A stretch of 8,794 nt of DNA from an uncultured bacterium (GTDB lineage Bacteria > Actinomycetota > Actinomycetes > S36-B12): NCBI GenBank assembly GCA_903908025.1, contig CAIVQM010000083.1, positions 1 through 8,794 of the forward strand. Direction: 5' to 3'. The notes below the pieces were generated by a model, which did no database searches, had not been told where the DNA came from, and saw nothing but the letters and a program-made list of their open reading frames with translations. A program made the translations under genes and the position numbers. Shown one piece after another: positions 1-6,096 of the stretch. Numbering within the stretch: the first letter of the stretch is position 1; every line of letters starts with the position of its first letter.

Positions 1-648
1 ATCGCCGGGCAGCAGCGTCATCACCGAGCTGATCCACGACACCAGCGCGGTGACGTCGTGCACCATGTCTCCGGTCGAGCCAGCCTGCCGGACGGCGCCA
101 TTGACCAGGCAGGTGATGTCGGCATCGTCGAGGTCGACGCTCGTCTCGATCCACGGTCCGATCGGGCAGAACGAGTCGAAGCCCTTCGCGCGACCCCACT
201 GACCGTCGGTGCGCTGAAGATCGCGTGCGGTTACGTCGTTCGCGCAGGTGAACCCGAGGATCACCTCCGGAACACGCTCTTCCGGGACGTCGCGGCACAG
301 CCGGCCGATCACGATCGCCAACTCGGCCTCGTGCTCGACGAGCTCCGACTGCCAGGGCAGCAGGATCGGCTCGCCCGGGCCGATGACGCTGGTGTTGGGC
401 TTGAGGAAGATCATCGGCGTGACCGGCACCTCATTGCCCATCTCGCGGGCATGCTCGGCGTAGTTGCGACCCACCGCGATGATCTTGCTCGGCAGCACGG
501 GAGCGACGAGGCGGACGTCGGCCAGCTGCAGCACCCGGCCCTCCGGCTCGAATGGGCCGAACGGATGGCTGCTCAGCAGCGCCACCGCCTCGCCCTCGAT
601 CACCCCGTAGTGAAGCTCGTCGTCGACGGATACCCGGCAGATACGCAC
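1..648 (-). CDS. Fumarylacetoacetate hydrolase (FAH) family protein, C-terminus cut by window edge
   Basis: A member of the FAH superfamily, divalent-metal enzymes that cleave or decarboxylate 2-oxo acids and acylpyruvates; the exact substrate cannot be read from sequence. The 216 visible codons have the usual actinobacterial layout: a small N-terminal domain, then the catalytic core starting at SKIIAVGRNYAEHA. The metal-site motif EHEAELAIVIG (E-x-E) is present, followed by ANDVTARDLQ and the substrate-pocket stretch RAKGFDSFCPIGPW. Family members are about 250-280 aa, so some 40-60 residues lie beyond base 1. The chosen start is GTG at 648, which begins RICRVSVDDELHYGV and lies 10 nt after the cimA stop (659), with AGG upstream as a weak ribosome site. 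The tight spacing makes co-transcription with cimA almost certain, so it probably shares the isoleucine attenuator. Family is clear, substrate unknown. Confidence 0.93.
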   Translation of the reverse strand, partial: MRICRVSVDDELHYGVIEGEAVALLSSHPFGPFEPEGRVLQLADVRLVAPVLPSKIIAVGRNYAEHAREMGNEVPVTPMIFLKPNTSVIGPGEPILLPWQSELVEHEAELAIVIGRLCRDVPEERVPEVILGFTCANDVTARDLQRTDGQWGRAKGFDSFCPIGPWIETSVDLDDADITCLVNGAVRQAGSTGDMVHDVTALVSWISSVMTLLPGD

Positions 649-658
649 GGACCTGAGC

Positions 659-2233
659 CTACCGATCCCGGCGGAGCAGCCCGTACTTCACGGCGTCCTC
701 GAGTGCCCGCCATGAGGCCGCGATGACGTTCTCGTGCACGCCGACGGTGCTCCACGAGTCCAGACCGTCGCTGGTGCCGATGAGGACGCGTGTCTTCGCT
801 CCGGTGCCCATCTTCTCGTCAAGGATGCGGACCTTGTAGTCGACCAGGCGCATCGTGTCGAGGTCCGGGTACACCTGCACGATGGCCCGCCGCATTGCCC
901 GGTCGAGTGCGTTCACCGGGCCATTGCCCTCGGCCGTGGAGATGATCCGCTCGCCTCCGAGGAGCAGCTTGACCGTTGCCTCGGTCTTGACCACACCGTC
1001 GACATCCTGCTCGACGATGGTGCGCCACGACTCGACCTCGAAGGCGACCTCGGCTCCCTGACTGTCGAGGATGAGCAGTTCGAACGAGGCATCGGCCGCC
1101 TCGAACGACCAGCCCTGCGACTCGAGCGCCTTGACCTGCTCGACAACCTGCGTCACAACATCGGGGCTCTGGGACAGGTCGTGCCCGAGCTCAGCGCCCT
1201 TCAGTTCGATGGAGGCGCGCCCCGCCATCTCGGTGACCAGCACGTTCTGCTGGTTGCCGACCACGGCCGGGTCGATGTGGTTGTACAGATCGGCGTTGAC
1301 CTTCAGCGCACTGGCGTGCAAACCGGCCTTGTGCGCGAACGAGGCCCAGCCGGCGTAGGGCTGATGGGTATTGGGGGCGATGTTGGCGATCTCCGCAATG
1401 GCATGGGAGAAGCGGACCGTCTCGGCGAGGGAACCCTCGGGGAGGCAGTCGATACCGAGCTTCAGCTGCAGGTTCGGAACGACGACGAACAGGTCAGCGT
1501 TGCCGGTGCGCTCGCCATAGCCGTTGGCCGTGCACTGGACGTGCGTGACGCCTGCCTCCACAGCCGTCACCGAGTTCGCGATCGCGCAGCCGGTGTCGTC
1601 CTGGCAGTGGATACCGAGCCGCACTCCTGAGCGCTGCTTTACGTCGGTGACGATCTCGTACATCCCAAACGGCAGCATTCCGCCATTGGTGTCGCACAGC
1701 ACGCCGACTGATGCACCGGCCTCGGCAGCTGCAACCAGCAGCTGGATGCCGTAGTCGGAGTCATGCTTGTAGCCGTCGAAGAAGTGCTCCATGTCGACGA
1801 ACACCTTGCGGCCTTCGCTCACGAGGAAGCGCACGGTGTCCTGCACCATCGCCAGGTTCTCCTCGTTGGTGGTGCGGAGCGCCTCTTTCACGTGGCGCAC
1901 ATCGGACTTCGCAACGACGGTGATGACGGGAGCATGCGAGTCGAGCAGGGCCCGCACCTGCAAGTCGTCCTCGACGCGGACCCCGGCCTTGCGAGTTGCG
2001 CCGAATGCCACGAGCTCCGCGTTCTTCAGCGACAGCTCGGTACGCGCCCGCTCGAAGAACTCGGTGTCCTTGGGCATCGCGCCCGGCCAGCCACCCTCGA
2101 TGAAACCCACGCCGTACTCGTCGAGCATCCGGGCCACGGCGAGCTTGTCGGCGACCGAGTACGAGATGCCCTCGCGCTGGGCCCCGTCGCGCAGTGTGGT
2201 GTCGTAGACGTGGAAGGCGTCGGGGCGCGTCAT
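659..2233 (-). CDS. cimA: (R)-citramalate synthase, DRE-TIM metallolyase
   Basis: Condenses acetyl-CoA with pyruvate to (R)-citramalate, the first step of the threonine-independent route to 2-oxobutyrate and isoleucine; cytosolic. The 524 aa match the long CimA type (about 520-540 aa): an N-terminal TIM barrel opening with YDTTLRDGAQREG (metal Asp in LRDG, residue 16), EGGWPGAMPKDTEFF near 46-60, GYGERTGNADL near 238-248, a linker, and a C-terminal LeuA-type allosteric domain from about residue 385. The CimA assignment over LeuA or homocitrate synthase rests on the GWPGAMPKD block and on a separate leuA in this window. ATG 2233 follows GAGGA with 6-nt spacing. Oddity: residues 209-211 read His-Cys-Gln where the family has His-x-His, so one metal ligand is replaced. 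An isoleucine leader and terminator lie directly upstream, and a FAH-family gene follows 10 nt downstream. Confidence 0.92.
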   Translation of the reverse strand: MTRPDAFHVYDTTLRDGAQREGISYSVADKLAVARMLDEYGVGFIEGGWPGAMPKDTEFFERARTELSLKNAELVAFGATRKAGVRVEDDLQVRALLDSHAPVITVVAKSDVRHVKEALRTTNEENLAMVQDTVRFLVSEGRKVFVDMEHFFDGYKHDSDYGIQLLVAAAEAGASVGVLCDTNGGMLPFGMYEIVTDVKQRSGVRLGIHCQDDTGCAIANSVTAVEAGVTHVQCTANGYGERTGNADLFVVVPNLQLKLGIDCLPEGSLAETVRFSHAIAEIANIAPNTHQPYAGWASFAHKAGLHASALKVNADLYNHIDPAVVGNQQNVLVTEMAGRASIELKGAELGHDLSQSPDVVTQVVEQVKALESQGWSFEAADASFELLILDSQGAEVAFEVESWRTIVEQDVDGVVKTEATVKLLLGGERIISTAEGNGPVNALDRAMRRAIVQVYPDLDTMRLVDYKVRILDEKMGTGAKTRVLIGTSDGLDSWSTVGVHENVIAASWRALEDAVKYGLLRRDR

Positions 2234-2271
2234 GGTCTGTCCTCACGTTCGGTGCTCATCGTCCGCCAACG

Positions 2272-2299
2272 AAAAAGCCCCCCGCGGGTGCGAAGGGCT
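2272..2299 (-). terminator. Intrinsic terminator of the cimA leader
   Basis: The transcript reads AGCCCUUCGC, loop ACCC, GCGGGGGGCU, then U residues. All ten stem positions pair, two of them as G-U. The U-tract (plus-strand A run 2272-2276) follows the stem directly. It lies between the leader ORF and cimA on the cimA strand, so it can only serve as a conditional terminator for cimA or as the end of read-through from ilvE and the secreted-protein gene. Confidence 0.88.
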
Positions 2300-2321
2300 G
2301 CGCGTCGACGTATCGACGCGC
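2300..2321 (-). other. Perfect 9-bp RNA hairpin between leader stop codon and terminator
   Basis: On the transcript, GCGCGUCGA pairs with UCGACGCGC around a UACG loop. It begins at the G of the leader TAG and ends one base before the terminator stem. A ribosome on the Ile codons would overlap its 5' arm, making it the likely switching or pause element of the attenuator. Confidence 0.75.
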
Positions 2322-2398
2322 TAGTTAATGATGATGGCGGTGCGGAACACATTGGCATTCTGCCATACCGCACCGCCACCACGCTCAGCGAGTCTCAT
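2321..2398 (-). CDS. Isoleucine leader peptide of cimA (25 aa, or 9 aa from GTG 2350)
   Basis: The reading frame from ATG 2398 encodes MRLAERGGGAVWQ followed by NANVFRTAIIIN and TAG (2321-2323). The three consecutive Ile codons occupy 2327-2335, immediately before the end, which is the regulatory signature; the frame has only one Leu codon and no Leu run. Two starts are possible. ATG 2398 lies 13 nt after the stop of the upstream secreted-protein gene and has only a weak GGGG as ribosome site. GTG 2350 would give MFRTAIIIN and lies 6 nt after a -10-like CAGAAT (2357-2362), the spacing of a leaderless transcript. Either start keeps the Ile run. The peptide probably has no function beyond translation itself. 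Its position before a terminator and cimA supports an isoleucine sensor. Confidence 0.75.
   Translation of the reverse strand: MRLAERGGGAVWQNANVFRTAIIIN
2335..2378. repeat. 11-bp inverted repeat with nested TGGCA-TTC-TGCCA palindrome
   Basis: Plus-strand arms TGGCGGTGCGG (2335-2345) and CCGCACCGCCA (2368-2378) are perfect reverse complements separated by 22 nt. Inside lies a second inverted repeat, TGGCA/TGCCA (2353-2357 and 2361-2365, spacer TTC). If transcribed from upstream, this is the first hairpin of the attenuator, ending at the first Ile codon. If transcription starts near 2350, it is a DNA palindrome around the -10 and could be an operator. Confidence 0.7.
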
Positions 2399-2411
2399 TA
2401 CCCCAGGCTGA

Positions 2412-3098
2412 TCAGCTGGCCGTTCCTTCGACACCAAACGACTGATACGCCTTCATCACCTTCGCGTGCCACTTGTTGTTGACGGCACTGAGCCGGTTCA
2501 CCGTCGCCTGCTGCTGCGCGAGGGTCTGCGTAGCCGGGACGTAGCGGCTCACCAGCGTCTGCACGATGGCCAGACCCCGCTGCGTCGTGAGCGTCTGCAC
2601 ATAGCCCCGCGTGCCGTCATCCACGTATGTCACGCCGGAGCCCACGCTGGTCCGCGTTGCATCCGTGAAGTCCGTGCCCTGCTGGGCCGGCACCATGGTC
2701 TCGCTCTCAGTCGGATGCTTGGCGTCGTCCGAGCAGCCCAGCTTGCGAAGCGCGACCAGCGCCGCGTCAGCGTCGGCCTTGGTCGAGTACTGGTAGATGG
2801 CGATCCACCCGCTCGTATCCGGATTGACCTGGTAGTTCACCGAGCCGACGACCGGTGCCTTCGGCAGGGTGACCGCGCCCTTCATCGACCAGCACATGGT
2901 CGGTGCCTCGTTCTTGTCGACGCGATAGAGGTACTGCTGCCAGGAGCCCAAGGTGGTGGGCATCTGGACACGCAGAACCGTCTGCTGCAGCATCTGCGGA
3001 TCCATCGGTCCCAGATCTGCGGCACGTGCGGCGGGCGCAACAAGGCTCAGCGCAATTGCCGCCGCGCCCAGGACCCCGATCATTCGTCTAGTTGTCAT
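2412..3098 (-). CDS. Small secreted protein of unknown function
   Basis: A 228-aa protein I do not assign to a family. From ATG 3098 it begins MTTRRM, a hydrophobic stretch (residues 7-21) and a probable signal peptidase I site after ARA (about residue 26); no lipobox Cys, so it should be released or wall-associated. The mature part is alpha/beta-like with just two Cys (residues 69 and 122), able to form one disulfide, a pattern also seen in secreted actinobacterial sensor-like domains (weak resemblance only). The frame is open to 3161, but that extension (HPLSAWRRPRC) would bury the signal peptide, so 3098 is preferred; no clear Shine-Dalgarno is seen. It lies 66 nt after the ilvE stop and 13 nt before the cimA leader ORF, so transcripts reading through it would enter the isoleucine attenuator. 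Confidence 0.8.
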   Translation of the reverse strand: MTTRRMIGVLGAAAIALSLVAPAARAADLGPMDPQMLQQTVLRVQMPTTLGSWQQYLYRVDKNEAPTMCWSMKGAVTLPKAPVVGSVNYQVNPDTSGWIAIYQYSTKADADAALVALRKLGCSDDAKHPTESETMVPAQQGTDFTDATRTSVGSGVTYVDDGTRGYVQTLTTQRGLAIVQTLVSRYVPATQTLAQQQATVNRLSAVNNKWHAKVMKAYQSFGVEGTAS

Positions 3099-3105
3099 GC
3101 TCACA

Positions 3106-3120
3106 GTGTCGTCCCGACAC
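3106..3120. repeat. 6-bp inverted repeat between ilvE and the secreted-protein gene
   Basis: GTGTCG-TCC-CGACAC is a perfect 6-3-6 inverted repeat, 8 nt upstream of ATG 3098 and 44 nt after the ilvE stop. No U-tract follows on the gene strand, so it is not an ordinary intrinsic terminator. It could be an mRNA-stabilising hairpin or an operator. Confidence 0.4.
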
Positions 3121-3164
3121 CGGGGTCGACGCCACGCAGAAAGCGGGTGGGGCCGAATCATCTG

Positions 3165-4289
3165 TCAGCAGATGGTGTGCAGCCACCCGTGCTCATCGGG
3201 CTCGGCACCCGTCTGGATGTCGAGCAGGGCCTGGCGCAGTTGCATGGTGACCGGCCCCGTACGGGCCCCCGAGACCTGCCATGCACCGGACGTCCGCGAC
3301 TTGACCTCGCCGACCGGCGTGATCACCGCAGCAGTACCGCAGGCGAAGACCTCGGAGATCTCGCCGCTGGCGCAGCCCTCGCGCCAGTCGTCGACGCTGA
3401 TCTGACCCTCCTCGGCCCGGATGCCGAGGGACTCGGCCACCGTCAGCAGGGACTCACGCGTGATGCCCGGCAGCAGCGAGCCGGTCAGGCGCGGCGTGAC
3501 GAGACGAGCGGAGTCGCCCGTGCCGAACACGAAGTACAGGTTCATGCCGCCCATCTCCTCGATCCAGCGGCGCTCGATCGCGTCGAGCCACACCACCTGA
3601 TCACAGCCGTGGGTCGCTGCCTCCGCCTGCGCGAGCAGGGATGCGGCGTAATTGCCGGCGCACTTGGCCTCGCCCGTTCCGCCCGGTGCCGCACGCACGT
3701 AATCATCAGAAAGCCACACACTCACGGGCTTCACGCCGCGGGGGAAGTACGCACCGGCAGGCGAGGCGATGAGCAGGAACTCGTACTCGTTCGAGGGCCG
3801 CACGCCGAGACCAACCTCCGTGCCGAGCAGGAATGGTCGCAGGTACAGCGACTTCTCCTGCCCTTCGGGAACCCACGCGCGGTCCTGGCGGACGAGGGCC
3901 TCGATCGAGCCGAGGAACAACTCCCACGGCACTTCGGCCATCGCGAGTCGGCGAGCCGACGCCGCGAACCGAGCCGCGTTCTTGAGCGGCCGGAAGGTCT
4001 TGATGCTGCCGTCGGCGTGCCGATAGGCCTTCAGACCCTCGAAGATCGCCTGCCCGTAGTGCAGGAAGTTGGTGGCCGGATCGAAGGTCAGCGGCGCATA
4101 CGCCTCCAGGCGCGCGTTCTGCCAGCCACCGTCTGTCGTCCACGTGGCCCGGACCATGTTGTCGGAGGGGTACCGGCCGAAGCCGGGGTCCGCCAGGATC
4201 TCGGCCCGCCGCGCATCGCTCGCGCCGTGATCGGACGGGTTCAGGGCGATCGGCCACAGGGCCGTGCCGGTCTCGGTGCTGGTCGTCAT
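3165..4289 (-). CDS. ilvE: Branched-chain amino acid aminotransferase
   Basis: Catalyses the last step of valine, leucine and isoleucine synthesis, reversible transfer of the amino group from glutamate to the branched 2-oxo acid; a cytosolic fold-type IV PLP enzyme. The 374 aa match the actinobacterial BCAT length (about 365-375). Visible motifs are LHYGQAIFEGLKAYR (residues 76-90), RPFLLGTEVGLGV, GGTGEAKCAGNYAASL with Lys209 as the PLP Schiff-base lysine, and EEMGGMNLYFVFG (244-256), the class IV signature. ATG 4289 has a good ribosome site, GAGGGAG (4296-4302), six bases upstream, and a -10-like TAGCGT (4317-4322), so it probably has its own promoter within the 70-nt gap after the nucleotidyltransferase gene. 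It works on the products of the leuB and cimA routes encoded on either side. Confidence 0.96.
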   Translation of the reverse strand: MTTSTETGTALWPIALNPSDHGASDARRAEILADPGFGRYPSDNMVRATWTTDGGWQNARLEAYAPLTFDPATNFLHYGQAIFEGLKAYRHADGSIKTFRPLKNAARFAASARRLAMAEVPWELFLGSIEALVRQDRAWVPEGQEKSLYLRPFLLGTEVGLGVRPSNEYEFLLIASPAGAYFPRGVKPVSVWLSDDYVRAAPGGTGEAKCAGNYAASLLAQAEAATHGCDQVVWLDAIERRWIEEMGGMNLYFVFGTGDSARLVTPRLTGSLLPGITRESLLTVAESLGIRAEEGQISVDDWREGCASGEISEVFACGTAAVITPVGEVKSRTSGAWQVSGARTGPVTMQLRQALLDIQTGAEPDEHGWLHTIC

Positions 4290-4295
4290 CGGTGG

Positions 4296-4322
4296 CTCCC
4301 TCGCGTCAGGGGGGCAACGCTA
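4296..4322 (-). promoter_or_regulatory. Putative ilvE promoter (-10) and ribosome binding site
   Basis: On the minus strand, TAGCGT (4317-4322) fits the actinobacterial -10 pattern TAnnnT, about 27 nt before the start, followed by GAGGGAG (4296-4302) with 6-nt spacing to ATG 4289. No convincing -35 is visible. No leader peptide with branched-chain codon runs is seen here. Confidence 0.4.
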
Positions 4323-4359
4323 TCCAAGTGCTCACCGAGCCCGCACGGCGTCCGGTCGG

Positions 4360-4830
4360 CTAGCGCCCCAATTGCTCGATGTCCAGCAGATCCTGGAGCC
4401 GCCCAGAAGCACGCTTCATCCGCAGCAAGTCATCGATCCCAACGACCCACACGGTCGTCCCCGCCGCATCGGCCGCCACGCCTCTCGCCCGCATCGCGTC
4501 ATAGTCATCGGCGCCGGGAACGTCATTGAGAAAGTCGAGTGGTCCGGCGTCGGTATCCATCGTGAAGCTCGCACCGTTGCCGAGGACTTCGGGATCCGTA
4601 GGGTCGATATCCAGCTTGTCGGCATCGATCCCTCGAAGTCGGGCATTCAGCTCTCGCAGGGCATCTGCCAGTCTCTCGATGTTCGCCCTGTCCAAGCGCG
4701 CCACGAAGTCGATGTCTGCGGTCGCGCGCACATAGCCGTGGGCAATGACTGCCCACGCCCCGATCGTCAGATAGTCGACCTGATGACGGTCCAGGGTCGC
4801 GAAGATCCGGCCAGGATCGAATTCACTCAT
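4360..4830 (-). CDS. Nucleotidyltransferase-fold protein (AbiEii/MNT-like)
   Basis: A 156-aa protein with the minimal nucleotidyltransferase fold: IGAWAVIAHGYVRATADIDF (residues 23-42), where Asp39 and Asp41 form the D-x-D metal pair, and a third acidic residue in GPLDFLND (Asp99). The C-terminal VVGIDDLLRMKRASGRLQDLLDIEQL block is typical of this family, which includes stand-alone proteins and toxins of AbiE/MNT-type toxin-antitoxin pairs. Position two of the usual G-G/G-S motif is Ala25 here. ATG 4830 overlaps the end of the 41-codon upstream ORF by 8 nt (ATGAGTGA), a layout for translational coupling, and no separate Shine-Dalgarno is evident. It sits between leuB and ilvE without an obvious role in amino acid synthesis. 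Activity and target (NTP transfer to RNA or protein) are unknown; toxin function is inference only. Confidence 0.82.
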   Translation of the reverse strand: MSEFDPGRIFATLDRHQVDYLTIGAWAVIAHGYVRATADIDFVARLDRANIERLADALRELNARLRGIDADKLDIDPTDPEVLGNGASFTMDTDAGPLDFLNDVPGADDYDAMRARGVAADAAGTTVWVVGIDDLLRMKRASGRLQDLLDIEQLGR

Positions 4831-4948
4831 GTACCGCGCGTCCGGTCAGCAGGGAGGCGAACCGGCACAGCTCGAAAGCCCGCGTCAGACGCTGGCCCAT
4901 CTCGGCCGCCACTTCGTCGTGCGTCTGCGGCTCGGGAGGCTGCGACAT
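4823..4948 (-). CDS. 41-aa small protein translationally coupled to the nucleotidyltransferase
   Basis: The protein reads MSQPPEPQTHDEVAAEMGQR then LTRAFELCRFASLLTGRAVHE. It is polar at the start and from about residue 12 can form one amphipathic helix. The stop (4823-4825) overlaps the nucleotidyltransferase start by 8 nt. ATG 4948 follows TACCCT (4955-4960) by 6 nt, consistent with a leaderless transcript; the GGAG just before ATG is too close to act as a normal Shine-Dalgarno. leuB ends 17 nt upstream, so read-through is also possible. Partners of AbiEii-like nucleotidyltransferases are usually longer (roughly 80-110 aa). This could be a short partner or antitoxin, a truncated relic of one, or an upstream ORF that only delivers ribosomes. 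Not recognised as a named family. Confidence 0.55.
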   Translation of the reverse strand: MSQPPEPQTHDEVAAEMGQRLTRAFELCRFASLLTGRAVHE

Positions 4949-4965
4949 GCTCCAAGGGTAACGGG

Positions 4966-6024
4966 TCAAACGGACGCTGCGAGGGCACCTGCCGCAAGAG
5001 CATCGCCGATCTCCGACGTGCTCCGGACCGAGTCCCCGCGCGTGGCGAGATCCGCTGCGACGGCCGCCTCGACCCAGGCTGCCGCGTCGGCCTCGCCGAC
5101 ATGATCGAGCAGCATCGCGAGCGACATCACGGTTGCGGTCGGATCAGCCTTGCCCTGGCCGGCGATATCGGGAGCGGATCCGTGCACCGGCTCGAACATG
5201 CTCGGGTTGCTGCGGCTCGGGTCGATGTTGCCGCTCGCAGCAAGGCCGATGCCGCCGCCGATGGCCGCGCCGATGTCGGTGAGGATGTCGCCGAAGAGGT
5301 TGTCGGTGACGATGACGTCGAAGCGCTCCGGCTGCGTCAGGAAGAACATCGAGGCCGCGTCGACGTGGCAGTAGTCGGTCTCCACCTCGGGGTACTCAAC
5401 CTTGACGCGATCGAATGCCTGCTGCCATGTCTGACCTGCATAGACGAGGACGTTCGTCTTGTGGACGAGCGTGACCTTCTTGCGCCGCTTCATCGCGCGC
5501 TCGAAAGCGTCGCGGATGATCCGCTCGGCGCCGAACGCGGTGTTGATGCTGACCTCGGTCGACACCTCCTGCGGCGTGCCCTTGCGCAGCGTGCCACCGG
5601 CACCGACATACGGACCCTCGGTGCCCTCGCGGCACACGACGAAGTCGATCTCCTTCGGCCCCTTGCCGGCCAGCGGGCCGCTCGTCACGCCGGGGTAGAG
5701 CTTCACCGGGCGCAGGTTGACGTGGTGGTCCATGACGAACCGCAGGGGCAGGAGCACACCGCGCTCGAGGATCCCGGGCGCAACGGACGGGTCGCCGATC
5801 GCCCCGAGCAGGATCGCGTCGTAGCCGCGCAGCTCCTCGACGACCGCATCAGGGAGGAGCTCGCCCGTCTCGTTGTAACGACGCGCACCCAGGTCGTACT
5901 CCGTCGTCTGCACGTCGAGATCAGCGGTCGGTGCGATGGCGGCCAGGACCTTCAGGGCCTCGATGACGACCTCGGTGCCGATGCCGTCGCCGGGGATGAG
6001 GGCAATGTTCAGTGTTCGTGACAT
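4966..6024 (-). CDS. leuB: 3-isopropylmalate dehydrogenase
   Basis: Oxidises and decarboxylates 3-isopropylmalate with NAD+ and Mg2+/Mn2+ in leucine synthesis; in citramalate-route bacteria LeuB commonly also converts 3-methylmalate to 2-oxobutyrate, linking it to the cimA in this window. The 352 aa begin MSRTLNIALIPGDGIGTEV, the usual N-terminus. Family motifs follow: LLPLRFVMDHHVNLRPVKLY (substrate-binding Arg residues), REGTEGPYVG, and VTDNLFGDILTDIGAAIGGG, the beta-decarboxylating dehydrogenase signature with metal-binding Asp residues. The frame stays open to 6168, but the extension has no family similarity, so ATG 6024 is chosen. There is no Shine-Dalgarno; TAACCT ends 7 nt before ATG, implying a leaderless mRNA. 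The 41-aa ORF starts 17 nt downstream, and the PLDc_N gene diverges upstream. Confidence 0.96.
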   Translation of the reverse strand: MSRTLNIALIPGDGIGTEVVIEALKVLAAIAPTADLDVQTTEYDLGARRYNETGELLPDAVVEELRGYDAILLGAIGDPSVAPGILERGVLLPLRFVMDHHVNLRPVKLYPGVTSGPLAGKGPKEIDFVVCREGTEGPYVGAGGTLRKGTPQEVSTEVSINTAFGAERIIRDAFERAMKRRKKVTLVHKTNVLVYAGQTWQQAFDRVKVEYPEVETDYCHVDAASMFFLTQPERFDVIVTDNLFGDILTDIGAAIGGGIGLAASGNIDPSRSNPSMFEPVHGSAPDIAGQGKADPTATVMSLAMLLDHVGEADAAAWVEAAVAADLATRGDSVRSTSEIGDALAAGALAASV

Positions 6025-6056
6025 GGGACGAAGGTTAGTTGCCGCTGGCTGGCAAC
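6025..6056 (-). promoter_or_regulatory. leuB leaderless promoter with adjacent inverted repeat
   Basis: TAACCT (6032-6037, minus strand) matches a TAnnnT -10 and is followed by 7 nt and the leuB ATG, so transcription probably begins at or next to the start codon. Directly upstream lies a perfect 6-bp inverted repeat, GTTGCC/GGCAAC (6038-6043 and 6051-6056, 7-nt spacer). It covers the region between -10 and -35 and could be an operator shared with the divergent PLDc_N gene. No clear -35 hexamer is visible. Confidence 0.45.
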
Positions 6057-6096
6057 CCGCACGCGGATCAGGCATCGTGGATGACGGAGGTGCGTG

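Larger units (their letters stand above)
2272..2398 (-). promoter_or_regulatory. Isoleucine-responsive transcription attenuator in front of cimA
   Basis: Seen: a short ORF whose last codons are ATC ATC ATT AAC TAG (Ile-Ile-Ile-Asn-stop), then a perfect 9-bp hairpin (2300-2321) beginning at the last base of that stop codon, then a 10-bp U-tailed terminator hairpin (2272-2299), then cimA 38 nt further on. Established: runs of codons for the pathway's product in a leader ORF ahead of a terminator are the hallmark of ribosome-mediated attenuation. Inference: with ample charged Ile-tRNA the ribosome clears the leader, the hairpins form and transcription stops. When it stalls on the Ile codons it would cover the 5' arm of the 9-bp hairpin, change folding downstream and allow read-through into cimA. 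I could not find an obvious stable antiterminator pairing by eye, so the switching geometry remains open. Confidence 0.8.

Noticed and set aside
734..1630. Plus-strand open frame opposite cimA
   Set aside because: A shadow of cimA, whose domain motifs are clear on the minus strand.
2326..2367. Histidine-type leader reading MAECQCVPHRHHH from ATG 2367
   Set aside because: In another frame the same ATCATCATT run reads CAT CAT CAT then TAA, imitating a his attenuator. The downstream gene makes an isoleucine precursor and no his gene is present, so the Ile frame is preferred. The ambiguity is worth knowing.
2466..4529. Long plus-strand open frame (687 codons) opposite ilvE and the secreted protein
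   Set aside because: It is antisense to two well-supported genes, has low-complexity Arg/His/Pro-rich composition and matches no family; such mirror frames are expected in GC-rich DNA.
4264..6021. Long plus-strand open frame (585 codons) opposite leuB and the nucleotidyltransferase
   Set aside because: Same reason: it mirrors leuB and shows no recognisable protein motifs.
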